Assembly (NCBI GenBank): GCA_900315765.1
Contig: ONAK01000055.1
Span: forward strand, 1-36,743
DNA: 36,743 nucleotides
Reading direction: 5' to 3'
Source of the DNA: an uncultured Prevotella sp.
GTDB taxonomy: Bacteria; Bacteroidota; Bacteroidia; Bacteroidales; Bacteroidaceae
In this document: piece after piece, positions 13,963 to 21,547 of the stretch
Numbering within the stretch: the stretch's first letter is position 1
Layout of the letters: each line of letters starts with the position of its first letter
Program-made: the position numbers and the translations under genes
The notes under the pieces: model-generated
Seen by the model: the letters and a program-made list of their open reading frames with translations, nothing else
What the model was told of the DNA's origin: nothing
Databases searched by the model: none

Positions 13963-14475
13963 ATGGCATTAAAAGTAAAAGCTAAGGAACAGTATCAGAA
14001 CATCGGCAAGTATGCTGGTAAGTATCGTTACGTGATGATGCCGGAGCTCTATACGGCTCTGACTCAGGACAAGGTGATTAAGGAGGCGGCTCTGCGCAGC
14101 GGAGTGAGTAAGGGAATCATGCAGGCATGCTGGGATGCAGCCGGCGAGGTGATCAAGGCGTGGGCCACTGAGGGTCACTCGGTAGCGCTGCCAGGATTGG
14201 GCACCATGCGATTCGGACTGCGCGCCAAGAGCGTGGAGAAGGTAGACGAGGTGAAGGCCGGTCTGATTTCGAGTCGTCGCATCATCTTTACGCCAGACAG
14301 CGACCTGAAGGAGGAGCTCTCGAAGACTGCCGTGCAGATTACCTGTTTCGACCGCACCGGCAAAGAGGTGAAGCGCGTTACCAGCACCGACAGCGGTGAC
14401 ATCGAGGACAACGAGAACACCCAGCCAAGCAATGGTGGCGGTACAGGTCATGGCAACCCAGGTGAAGGAGATTAA
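13963..14475 (+). CDS. HU-like DNA-binding protein (Bacteroidota histone-like family), copy A
   Basis: A 170-residue protein of the HU-related family that is frequent in Bacteroidales (DNA-binding, histone-like). The N-terminal helical part includes ELYTALTQDKVIKEAALRSG and is followed by the beta-arm start VALPGLGTMRFGLRAKSVE. A longer beta region (SRRIIFTPDSDLKEELSK) and an acidic, Gly-rich tail (SNGGGTGHGNPGEGD) go beyond canonical HU (about 90 residues). It should bend or coat DNA. Its last nine residues, GHGNPGEGD, are identical in the copy at 35560. It is followed by palindromic repeats and a smalltalk gene, probably in the same transcript. The dyad at 13594-13740 is a candidate target. 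Confidence 0.85.
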   Translation: MALKVKAKEQYQNIGKYAGKYRYVMMPELYTALTQDKVIKEAALRSGVSKGIMQACWDAAGEVIKAWATEGHSVALPGLGTMRFGLRAKSVEKVDEVKAGLISSRRIIFTPDSDLKEELSKTAVQITCFDRTGKEVKRVTSTDSGDIEDNENTQPSNGGGTGHGNPGEGD

Positions 14476-14478
14476 ACA

Positions 14479-14597
14479 CCTCCCCTCATGTCATCTCGAC
14501 TAAGCGTAGCGCATGGAGAGATCTTCGATCTCAGAATGAGATTTCTTGGACAAGCCAAGCGGCAACAGGGAGGATGGAGGCTCGGAATGACAATGAG
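14479..14597. repeat. Palindromic repeat cluster between HU-like and smalltalk genes (A)
   Basis: Units CTCATGTCATCTCGACTAAG, GCGTAGCGCATGGAGAGATC, TTCTTGGACAAGCCAAGCGG and CTCGGAATGACAATGAGAG belong to the palindromic families found in the M15 gene and in the matching gap of island B (36100-36245). The TTGGACAAGCCAAGCGGC unit recurs, with one change, inside the M15 gene near 1494-1512. Confidence 0.65.
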
Positions 14598-14646
14598 AGT
14601 TTTAACCACTAAAATTACCACTAACCACTTAAAAATAAAACCAACT

Positions 14647-14748
14647 ATGACAAAGAAAGAAACAGCAAAGTTTATTGTTCAGTTGATTGCTTCGATTGCA
14701 TCGGCGATACTGACGGCACTGGGGGCTACCTCGTGCATGGGTATGTAA
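14647..14748 (+). CDS. Smalltalk protein, 33 aa, copy A
   Basis: Reads MTKKETAKFIVQLIASIASA and ILTALGATSCMGM. It belongs to the short 'smalltalk' family found beside HU-like genes in Bacteroidales; its function is unknown to me. A lysine-rich start, one hydrophobic helix and a terminal ATSC-MGM give it the shape of a type II (lipoprotein) signal peptide with almost no mature part. The frame is open further upstream, but that part crosses the palindromic repeat, so ATG 14647 is chosen; it also matches the start of copy B (27 of 33 residues identical or similar). A strong hairpin follows at 14781-14820. Confidence 0.8.
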   Translation: MTKKETAKFIVQLIASIASAILTALGATSCMGM

Positions 14749-14780
14749 ACGTTCTATACACAGAACGTACAGAAAAAGGA

Positions 14781-14820
14781 AAGAGCGCAGCTCCGAAAAA
14801 AAGGGGGAGGCTGCGCTCTT
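14781..14820 (+). terminator. Hairpin after the smalltalk gene
   Basis: AAGAGCGCAGC pairs perfectly with GCTGCGCTCTT over an 18-base A/G-rich loop, 33 bp past the stop codon. There is no T run after it, so it is either a terminator of the kind often seen in Bacteroidota or an RNA 3' end stabiliser. Confidence 0.6.
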
Positions 14821-14955
14821 GGGTGCCCTGATGAGCGACGGCTATTATTGGTTTTAACATTAATTAGGTATCAGCGATACAAGAAATGGGTAGGCAGCGC
14901 ATTATAGTGGTAGTAAACTCAATTATATAATCATTATTTTAAAAAGTACAAAACA

Positions 14956-15558
14956 ATGAAGAAACTGAAATTAGTAACAATGGCATGCTGCGTGGCAGCA
15001 ATGGGTTTAACATCATGTATGAACGATAGCGACAGTTCTGGCAGCGAGCTGACCAAAGAGGAGCTGGCTTACTGTCTGAACACCGTTAAGGGCACCTATC
15101 AGGGCGACCTGATTTATATAGCCAAGAACGTGAAGGACATCAGCGACAAGACCGACACGCTGAAAATCAGCTGGAACATTGCCAACGACAGCACGATGAC
15201 CATCAAGGACTTCCCTACCCGACTGCTGACGGCAAACATATCCGACGCGAAGCTGAAAGCTGCACTGGAAGAGGCTCCGAATCAGGACATCGAATGCCGC
15301 ATCGGCTTTATCAATGCATCGCCCGTGCAGTATCTTATCAACCCCAAGGCGCCAAGCTACAACATCAACCACGATGGAAAAGAGCACAAGATACAGGTGG
15401 CATTCTACGCTAACAGCACCAACTCGTTTGGCAGTTTCAACCAAACAAAGAAGGTGCTGTATATGCAGATAGTAGAGGGGGCCATCTATATGGACGGCAA
15501 GCAGACGGCTTACCTTACCGACGCCATCCCCTTTGCTTTCGAGGCGAAAAAAGAATAA
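14956..15558 (+). CDS. Lipoprotein, 200 aa (DUF4840-like)
   Basis: Residues 1-21 form a lipoprotein signal peptide: MKKLKLVTMACCVAAMGLTSC with the lipobox LTSC, so C21 is the lipidated residue. The mature part begins with a Ser/Asp/Gly-rich linker, then LAYCLNTVKGTYQGDLIYIA and a beta-rich body, resembling DUF4840 proteins of gut Bacteroidales. The family's function is not known. It is a single gene, 207 bp past the smalltalk stop, with no partner on its strand. It ends 2 bp before the convergent SDR gene. Confidence 0.75.
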   Translation: MKKLKLVTMACCVAAMGLTSCMNDSDSSGSELTKEELAYCLNTVKGTYQGDLIYIAKNVKDISDKTDTLKISWNIANDSTMTIKDFPTRLLTANISDAKLKAALEEAPNQDIECRIGFINASPVQYLINPKAPSYNINHDGKEHKIQVAFYANSTNSFGSFNQTKKVLYMQIVEGAIYMDGKQTAYLTDAIPFAFEAKKE

Positions 15559-15560
15559 TT

Positions 15561-16316
15561 TTACTTGCGAACGATAACGCTACCGCTGGCCTGATGGGTG
15601 GCGAGGATAAGCACCTCGGCTATCTGGACGTGAGCGGGAGCATTTGAGGCATACACTGCTACATCGGCAATATCATCGCCTGTGAGTGGTTGTATGCCTT
15701 TATATACGTTAGCAGCACGCTCGTTATCGCCGTGGAAACGAACATTGCTGAAGTTAGTCTCAACAAGTCCTGGCTTGAGGTTTGTGACGCGGATGGCTGT
15801 ATTAGCCACATCGATACGCAAACCATCGCTCAGCGCCTTTACGGCAGCCTTTGTGGCGCAATAGACATTTCCGCCAGCATAAGCTGCATCGCCTGCTACC
15901 GAACCTACATTAATAATATGTCCGCTGTTGCGAGCCACCATTCCTGGAACAATCAGTCGGGTCATAGTGAGCAAACCCTTTATGTTGGTATCAATCATAC
16001 CATCCCAATCATCGAAACTGCCCTCGTACTCGGGCTCAAGACCTAATGCCAGACCGGCATTGTTAACCAGCACGTCGATATTTTTCCAAGCCTCTGGCAA
16101 ACCCTCGATAGCCTCTACGGCAGCCTCACGGTTGCGAACATCGAACTTCAGGGTATAGACGTCGGTTCCCTGAGCCTTGAGCTCACCAGATATCTCGCTC
16201 AAACGGGTGGCATTACGTCCTGTAAGAATCAACTTGTCGCCATTAGCGGCAAACTTGCGGGCGCACGCCATTCCGATACCGCTGGTAGCGCCTGTAATCA
16301 AAACAATCTTGTTCAT
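15561..16316 (-). CDS. SDR-family NAD(P)-dependent oxidoreductase (YdfG-like)
   Basis: A 251-residue classical short-chain dehydrogenase. The Rossmann motif is ITGATSGIG at 7-15, NNAG lies at 85-88, and the catalytic triad is S139, Y152 and K156 (NVGSVAG, then VYCATK). Length and the C-terminus (GDDIADVAVYASNAPAHVQI, then EVLILATHQASGSVI) match the YdfG group, cytosolic NADP-dependent 3-hydroxy acid (serine/allothreonine) dehydrogenases. The exact substrate is inferred from the family only. It is encoded just downstream of greA on the same strand and may share its transcript. Confidence 0.9.
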   Translation of the reverse strand: MNKIVLITGATSGIGMACARKFAANGDKLILTGRNATRLSEISGELKAQGTDVYTLKFDVRNREAAVEAIEGLPEAWKNIDVLVNNAGLALGLEPEYEGSFDDWDGMIDTNIKGLLTMTRLIVPGMVARNSGHIINVGSVAGDAAYAGGNVYCATKAAVKALSDGLRIDVANTAIRVTNLKPGLVETNFSNVRFHGDNERAANVYKGIQPLTGDDIADVAVYASNAPAHVQIAEVLILATHQASGSVIVRK

Positions 16317-16342
16317 AATTTTTGTGCTAAAAACTATTTTGT

Positions 16343-16807
16343 TTATAATGTTATACTGTCAATACGTAGTTTCACCATACCTGCGGGTACTCTCACCTCA
16401 ACAACATCGCCCACCTTCTTATTAAGCAGGGCCTGAGCAATAGGCGACTTAATAGAAATCTTACCCTCGCGCAGGTTAGCCTCGTGAGGACTGGCGATGG
16501 TATAAGTCATCTTGGCATTGTTATTTAAATTGGTCATCTCAACCTTACTCAGCAATCCCACACAGTCTTTGCCCAGCAGTCCGGTATCAATCACACGAGC
16601 GTTCTCGAGCACCTTCTGGAGGAAACTGATGCGGCCCAGCAAGCGGCCCTGTTCGCGCTTGGCAGCATGATACTCAAAGTTCTCGCTGAGGTCGCCTTTA
16701 TCGCGCGCCTCAGCGATGGCATCCTTACATGCGGGCAGTTCAACACTCTCCAGATGTTTGAGTTCATTTACGAGCTTATCCCAGCCCTCTTGTGACATAT
16801 ATTCCAT
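16343..16807 (-). CDS. greA: Transcription elongation factor GreA
   Basis: A 154-residue protein of standard GreA length. The N-terminal coiled coil (MEYMSQEGWDKLVNELKHLE, then IAEARDKGDLSENFEYHAAK) carries the acidic tip DLSEN used to stimulate transcript cleavage in backtracked RNA polymerase. The C-terminal FKBP-like domain includes VGDVVEVRVPAGMVKLRI. It rescues arrested elongation complexes. The start is 125 bp from the divergent purU gene. Confidence 0.95.
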   Translation of the reverse strand: MEYMSQEGWDKLVNELKHLESVELPACKDAIAEARDKGDLSENFEYHAAKREQGRLLGRISFLQKVLENARVIDTGLLGKDCVGLLSKVEMTNLNNNAKMTYTIASPHEANLREGKISIKSPIAQALLNKKVGDVVEVRVPAGMVKLRIDSITL

Positions 16808-16887
16808 AAATATGCAATAATTCTATTAATTCGGCTGCAAAATTAGCACTTTTTTCCGAATATGTGCAGTTTTACATTCTTTTTTTG

Positions 16888-16895
16888 TATCTTTG
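16888..16895 (+). promoter_or_regulatory. Probable promoter -7 box for purU (TATCTTTG)
   Basis: TATCTTTGCGCC matches TAnnTTTG and lies 37 bp upstream of the purU ATG. It is likely to start the long co-directional run of genes downstream. No TTTG at exact -33 spacing is seen. Confidence 0.6.
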
Positions 16896-16931
16896 CGCCT
16901 TGAAATTAAGGTAAAATAAGATAAAGTAGAG

Positions 16932-17795
16932 ATGGAAACAACAGCAATTCTGCTATTGCACTGCCCCGATCAGCAGGGAATTATTTCGGAAGTAACCAAG
17001 TTTATCACCGATAATAAGGGTAATATCGTGTACCTTGATCAGTATGTAGACAAGGTGGATGGTATGTTTTTTATGCGAATAGAGTGGGAACTGGAAGGAT
17101 TTCTGATTCCACGCGACAAGATTTACGACTACATCACCACCCTCTATGCCCAGCGCTACCAGATGAAGTTCAGTCTGTACTACAGCGACAAGCGCCCACG
17201 TATGGCCATTTTCGTATCGAAGATGAGTCACTGTCTGTACGATTTGCTGGCACGCTGGAAGGCGGGCGAGTTTAACTGCGATATTCCCTGCATCGTCTCG
17301 AACCACGAAGACCTTCGCTATGTGGCCGATCAGTTCGGAATACCCTACTACGTTTGGAGCATCAAGAAAGACCACTCTAATAAGGAGGAGGTTGAGAAGG
17401 CAGAGATGGAACTGCTGAAGAAGGAGGACATCTCGTTTATCGTGCTGGCTCGCTACATGCAGATTATCAGCGATGAGATGATAGCCGAGTATCCTCACCA
17501 CATCATCAACATCCACCACTCGTTCCTGCCAGCATTCATCGGTGCCAAGCCTTATCATCAGGCTTACGAGCGCGGTGTGAAGATTATAGGTGCCACCAGC
17601 CACTACGTAACTGCCGAGCTGGATGCAGGACCAATCATCGAGCAGGATGTTACCCGCATCACTCATAAGGACACCCCCGAGAGCCTTGTGCTTAAGGGAA
17701 AAGACCTTGAGAAGATTGTGCTCTCGCACGCTGTGAGCAAGCACATCCAGCGCAAGATTCTCACCTACAAGAACAAGACGATTATATTCAGTTAA
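16932..17795 (+). CDS. purU: Formyltetrahydrofolate deformylase
   Basis: A 287-residue protein that hydrolyses 10-formyl-THF to formate and THF. An N-terminal ACT domain (about 1-85: TTAILLLHCPDQQGIISEVT) is the regulatory part. The C-terminal formyltransferase-like domain has IVSNHEDLRYVADQFGIPYY and the catalytic region IINIHHSFLPAFIGAKPYHQ, followed by GATSHYVTAELDAGPIIEQD, which supplies His and Asp. Length is typical of PurU. It is the first gene of the run leading into hisH. Formate from PurU can feed folate-independent purine synthesis (PurT), and histidine synthesis shares the intermediate AICAR with that pathway, so the neighbourhood is sensible. Confidence 0.95.
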   Translation: METTAILLLHCPDQQGIISEVTKFITDNKGNIVYLDQYVDKVDGMFFMRIEWELEGFLIPRDKIYDYITTLYAQRYQMKFSLYYSDKRPRMAIFVSKMSHCLYDLLARWKAGEFNCDIPCIVSNHEDLRYVADQFGIPYYVWSIKKDHSNKEEVEKAEMELLKKEDISFIVLARYMQIISDEMIAEYPHHIINIHHSFLPAFIGAKPYHQAYERGVKIIGATSHYVTAELDAGPIIEQDVTRITHKDTPESLVLKGKDLEKIVLSHAVSKHIQRKILTYKNKTIIFS

Positions 17796-17800
17796 AAACA

Positions 17801-17875
17801 AACACAGAGAAACAAAGGCTCAGAGAACCACTAAGAAATAAGGATAAAAACTCTGTATCTCTGTACCTCTGTGTT
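17801..17875. repeat. ACACAGAG inverted-repeat element, copy 1
   Basis: Starts AACACAGAGAAACAAAGG and ends CTCTGTACCTCTGTGTT, with ACACAGAG (17802-17809) and CTCTGTGT (17867-17874) as terminal inverted repeats and CTCTGTATCTCTGTACCTCT repeated inside. A close relative lies between hisF and hisIE at 20011-20101. It fills the purU-hisH gap. Confidence 0.7.
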
Positions 17876-17889
17876 ATAAAAAGAAAAGA

Positions 17890-18489
17890 ATGCAAGTAGC
17901 AATAGTAAAATATAACGCAGGGAATATCTATTCAGTGGTGAATGCACTGAGGCGATTGGGCATTGAGCCCACGCTGACCGATGATGCCGAGCTGCTGAAG
18001 AAGGCCGACAAGGTGCTGTTTCCCGGACAAGGGCACGCTGGCGAGGCTATGGACTACCTGAGAGCCCACAAGCTCGACGAGGTTATCCGCGACCTCAAGC
18101 AACCCGTCTTCGGTATCTGCGTGGGGCAGCAGCTTCTGTGCAAGCACTCCGAAGAGGGCGACACCGAGTGCATCGGAATATTCGATGCCGATGTGAAGCG
18201 ATTCCAGCCTCAGCGCCACGAAGAGAAAGTGCCCTGCATGGGGTGGAATCTTCTAGAGGTTAGAGATTACCAGATTAATCCGATTTTGAAGGGACTGGGC
18301 GAGAACCCTTACGTCTACTTCGTGCACTCTTATTATGTACCTGTTTGCGCTGAGACCATCGCAACGGCAGACTACATACTACCCTACTCGGCCTCGATGC
18401 ATAAAGATAATTTTTACACCTGCCAGTTCCACCCAGAAAAGAGTGGTAAGGTGGGCGAACGTATATTAAAGAACTTTTTGGACCTATGA
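17890..18489 (+). CDS. hisH: Imidazole glycerol phosphate synthase, glutaminase subunit
   Basis: A 199-residue class I glutamine amidotransferase that supplies ammonia to HisF for histidine synthesis. The nucleophile is C77 (FGICVGQQ, a variant of the usual GICLGMQ), with H181 and E183 (FHPEKSG) completing the triad. The start motif MQVAIVKYNAGNIYSV is typical. It overlaps hisA by 4 bp (ATGA at 18486-18489), so translation is coupled. Length is normal. Confidence 0.96.
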   Translation: MQVAIVKYNAGNIYSVVNALRRLGIEPTLTDDAELLKKADKVLFPGQGHAGEAMDYLRAHKLDEVIRDLKQPVFGICVGQQLLCKHSEEGDTECIGIFDADVKRFQPQRHEEKVPCMGWNLLEVRDYQINPILKGLGENPYVYFVHSYYVPVCAETIATADYILPYSASMHKDNFYTCQFHPEKSGKVGERILKNFLDL

Positions 18490-19217
18490 AAATTGAACTA
18501 ATACCAGCAATTGACATTATTGGTGGGCAGTGTGTACGACTCACCAAGGGAGATTATGATCAGAAGACAGTGTATGGCAAGCCGCTTGATATGGCTAAGG
18601 AGTTTGAACGCATCGGGTTCAATCGCCTGCATGTGGTCGACCTCGACGGCGCAAAAAACCGTCACATTGTGAACGATGCCATACTGCGCGAGATTACCAG
18701 CAACACCAAACTAACAGTAGACTTTGGAGGTGGTATTAAGAGTCACGAGGATGTAGATGCAGCCTTCAGCGCAGGCGCCCAGATGGTTACCATCGGCTCG
18801 GTTGCCGTTACCCATCCACAGCTGTTCACCTGGTGGTTGCAGAAATACGGGCCCGATCGCATTATACTGGGTGCCGACGTGCGCAACGGAAAAATCAGCA
18901 TCAACGGATGGAAAGAGGATTCTACCGAAGACCTGCTGCCATTCCTGAAGAAATATGTAGACGCAGGCGTAAAGAGCGTGCTGTGCACAGAGATTTCTAA
19001 AGACGGAACACTGGGTGGCCCCGCCATCGACCTCTATCGCGAAGTACTGAATACATACCCCGGACTGCATCTCATCGCTAGCGGAGGTGTATCATCGATT
19101 GACGACATCAGAGCCCTCGACAAGGCAGGAATACCTGCCGTAGTCTTCGGAAAGGCCATCTACGAAGGTAGAATAGACCTTGAAGACTTGTGGAGAGCCG
19201 GACAAAAGAACAACTAA
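18486..19217 (+). CDS. hisA: ProFAR isomerase
   Basis: A 243-residue TIM barrel (1-(5-phosphoribosyl)-5-[(5-phosphoribosylamino)methylideneamino]imidazole-4-carboxamide isomerase) that produces the HisF substrate. D10 in [15 protein letters not shown] is the expected catalytic aspartate. Phosphate-binding motifs [11 protein letters not shown] and SGGVSSIDD follow. It overlaps hisH by 4 bp and is followed by hisF after 4 bp. Confidence 0.96.
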   Translation: MKIELIPAIDIIGGQCVRLTKGDYDQKTVYGKPLDMAKEFERIGFNRLHVVDLDGAKNRHIVNDAILREITSNTKLTVDFGGGIKSHEDVDAAFSAGAQMVTIGSVAVTHPQLFTWWLQKYGPDRIILGADVRNGKISINGWKEDSTEDLLPFLKKYVDAGVKSVLCTEISKDGTLGGPAIDLYREVLNTYPGLHLIASGGVSSIDDIRALDKAGIPAVVFGKAIYEGRIDLEDLWRAGQKNN

Positions 19218-19221
19218 GAAA

Positions 19222-20010
19222 ATGAGTTTAGCAAAAAGAATAATACCCTGTCTGGATGTGAAGGATGGCGAGACCGTTAAGGGCACCAACTTCGTTAACC
19301 TGCGCTCTGCTGGCGACCCGGTAGCTCTGGGAAAAGCCTACAGCGAGCAAGGTGCCGACGAGTTGTGCTTTCTCGACATCACTGCCAGCTTCGAAGGTCG
19401 CAAAACGTTTACCGATATGGTGACGCGCGTGGCTCAGGAGATTAACATCCCCTTCACCGTAGGCGGAGGAATAAACGAGCTTGCCGATGTAGAGCGCCTG
19501 CTGTTTGCGGGAGCCGACAAGGTGAGTGTGAACAGCGCAGCCATCCGCCGCCCTGAGCTTATCGACGAGATAACAAGTCGCTTTGGCTCGCAGGTATGCG
19601 TGTGTGCCATCGATGCCCGATTTGATGCCGACGGCATTCCCGCTGGCGCGCCTACCCGTGGCCTTTGGCACTGCTACCTGAAAGGTGGGCGCGAGCGTAC
19701 CGAGCGCGGACTATTTGAGTGGGCTCACGAGGCGCAGGAGCGCGGTGCTGGCGAGATTCTCTTCACATCGATGGATCACGACGGTGTGAAAGAGGGTTAT
19801 GCCAACGAGGCACTTCGCGAACTTGCCGACAACCTCTCAATCCCCATCATCGCCAGCGGTGGTGCAGGAAAGAAGGAGCACTTCCGCGACACATTCATCG
19901 AGGGCCACGCTGATGCAGCTCTCGCAGCGAGTGTGTTCCACTTTGGCGAGATTCCCATCCCCGAGCTGAAACAGTACCTCAAGGCTGAGGGCATTAACGT
20001 TAGAATATAA
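19222..20010 (+). CDS. hisF: Imidazole glycerol phosphate synthase, cyclase subunit
   Basis: A 262-residue TIM barrel. With HisH it makes imidazole glycerol phosphate and AICAR. D12 in [19 protein letters not shown] and the second catalytic Asp in the [14 protein letters not shown] region are present. I chose ATG 19222 because the 14 codons above it belong to the hisA end and are not conserved. hisG, hisD, hisC and hisB are not in this window, so the pathway is split over several loci. Confidence 0.96.
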   Translation: MSLAKRIIPCLDVKDGETVKGTNFVNLRSAGDPVALGKAYSEQGADELCFLDITASFEGRKTFTDMVTRVAQEINIPFTVGGGINELADVERLLFAGADKVSVNSAAIRRPELIDEITSRFGSQVCVCAIDARFDADGIPAGAPTRGLWHCYLKGGRERTERGLFEWAHEAQERGAGEILFTSMDHDGVKEGYANEALRELADNLSIPIIASGGAGKKEHFRDTFIEGHADAALAASVFHFGEIPIPELKQYLKAEGINVRI

Positions 20011-20101
20011 ACACAGAGAAAACAAAGACACAAAGAACCACAGAGGATAAGGGAAAAACAAAGAGAAAAAGAAAAAACTCTGTATCTCTGTACCTCTGTG
20101 T
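20011..20101. repeat. ACACAGAG inverted-repeat element, copy 2
   Basis: Begins directly after the hisF stop with ACACAGAGAAAACAAAGACA and ends ACTCTGTATCTCTGTACC then TCTGTGTT. The last 25 or so bases are identical to those of the copy at 17801-17875. The terminal repeats ACACAGAG (20011-20018) and CTCTGTGT (20094-20101) are kept, while the middle differs and is longer. Confidence 0.7.
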
Positions 20102-20126
20102 TATATATAAAGAAAATACAAATAAC

Positions 20127-20771
20127 ATGAAAATAGATTTTGAAAAAGGTGGCGGGCTGGTTCCCGCTATTATACAGGACGCCAAGACCAAGAACGTACT
20201 GATGCTTGGCTACATGAATCAGGAGGCCTACGATAAGACCATCAAAACAGGCAAAGTAACCTTCTGGAGTCGCAGTCGTAACTGCCTTTGGACCAAAGGC
20301 GAAACCAGCGGCAACTTCCTGCATCTGGTTGACATCATCGTTGACTGCGACAACGACACACTGCTGGTAAAAGCCACACCCGATGGTCCCACATGCCACA
20401 CAGGCACCGACACCTGCTGGGGCGAGGAGAACAATAGCGGAGTGACATTCCTTACTGAGCTGCAGAACTTTATCAATATGCGCCACGAGCAGATGCCCGA
20501 GGGCAGCTACACCACCAAACTCTTTAAGGATGGTATCAACAAGATAGCCCAGAAGGTTGGCGAAGAGGCCCTCGAAACAGTTATCGAGGCCACCAACGGC
20601 ACCAACGAGCATCTGGTTTACGAGGCCAGCGATTTGCTGTATCACCTCATCGTACTGCTCGCCAGCAAGGGCTTGCGCATAGAGCAGGTGGCCGATGAGC
20701 TCCACAAGCGCCACGACCCCAACTGGGACAAGCAGCGCCGCGCAGCCAAAGCCGCCGGAAAGATGAAATAG
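20127..20771 (+). CDS. hisI: Bifunctional phosphoribosyl-AMP cyclohydrolase / phosphoribosyl-ATP pyrophosphatase
   Basis: A 214-residue HisIE fusion for steps 2 and 3 of histidine synthesis. The HisI part (about 1-110) contains FWSRSRNCLWTKGETSGNF and the metal-binding DCDNDTLL and GPTCHTGTDTCW. The HisE part (about 115-205) contains KLFKDGINKIAQKVGEEALE and VYEASDLLYHLIVLL with its acidic metal ligands. Size and domain order are standard for Bacteroidota. Confidence 0.95.
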   Translation: MKIDFEKGGGLVPAIIQDAKTKNVLMLGYMNQEAYDKTIKTGKVTFWSRSRNCLWTKGETSGNFLHLVDIIVDCDNDTLLVKATPDGPTCHTGTDTCWGEENNSGVTFLTELQNFINMRHEQMPEGSYTTKLFKDGINKIAQKVGEEALETVIEATNGTNEHLVYEASDLLYHLIVLLASKGLRIEQVADELHKRHDPNWDKQRRAAKAAGKMK

Positions 20772-20804
20772 TTAATATAGCAACGGACAAAAAATAAAAA
20801 CAGA

Positions 20805-21512
20805 ATGCTGATTAATTATAAGAACGCGAATATCTACCAGAGGCACGGCATTGAGGTGCTGCATGGTGTGAACTTCGAGGTTGACGAAGGCGAGATGGTG
20901 TATATCATCGGCCGTGTAGGTTCTGGAAAGAGCACACTTCTGAAAACCATCTATTGCGACCTCGATATCGACGAGGCCGACGAGGCTAAGGTTCTTGAAT
21001 ACGACCTGCTGACCATCCGTCGCAAACAGATTCCTGATTTGCGTCGCGAGGTGGGCGTTGTGTTTCAGGACTTCCAGTTGCTTGGCGATCGCACGGTTTA
21101 CAAGAATCTCGACTTTGTGCTCAAGGCCACAGGCTGGCGCGACAAGGAGCGCCGCGACGACCGCATCATAGAAGTTCTGACGATGGTTGGACTTGAGGAT
21201 AAAGCCGACAAGATGCCTAACGAGCTTTCGGGTGGCGAGCAGCAGCGTGTGGCCATCGCCCGTTCTATACTCAACCGCCCAGAGATCATCATTGCCGACG
21301 AGCCAACAGGTAATCTCGACAAGGAGACAGCCGACAACATCATGCAACTGCTGAAGAGCATTGCCGACAAAGGCACTGCAGTCATCATGTCGACCCACAA
21401 CATCGCGCTGGTCAACAAGTATCCAGGTAAAGCGTTCCAGTGCCAGGATGGCAAAATGGAGCAAGTGATTATCCGCAAGGCGGAGCCAAAGGCCGAAGAG
21501 GTAAAAGAGTAA
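20805..21512 (+). CDS. ftsE: ABC transporter ATPase, FtsE type (cell division)
   Basis: A 235-residue ABC ATPase with Walker [10 protein letters not shown] (about 38-46), Q-loop VVFQDFQLL, signature [14 protein letters not shown], Walker [14 protein letters not shown] and a switch His in STHNIAL. The DEPTGNLD and DFQLL pattern, with a short C-terminal tail, matches the FtsE branch that works with FtsX to control peptidoglycan hydrolases during division. ftsX is not adjacent, which is common in Bacteroidota; a LolD-like role cannot be fully excluded. It sits between hisIE and lysC in a co-directional run. Confidence 0.85.
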   Translation: MLINYKNANIYQRHGIEVLHGVNFEVDEGEMVYIIGRVGSGKSTLLKTIYCDLDIDEADEAKVLEYDLLTIRRKQIPDLRREVGVVFQDFQLLGDRTVYKNLDFVLKATGWRDKERRDDRIIEVLTMVGLEDKADKMPNELSGGEQQRVAIARSILNRPEIIIADEPTGNLDKETADNIMQLLKSIADKGTAVIMSTHNIALVNKYPGKAFQCQDGKMEQVIIRKAEPKAEEVKE

Positions 21513-21547
21513 AAAAGTAAAAAGGTAAAAAATTTAAATCAAGGCAT

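Noticed and set aside
16953-17801. 282-codon minus-strand frame opposite purU
   Set aside because: Shadow of purU, which has complete motifs on the plus strand.
19797-20714. 305-codon minus-strand frame across hisF-hisIE
   Set aside because: Runs through two well-supported genes and the intergenic repeat; shadow.
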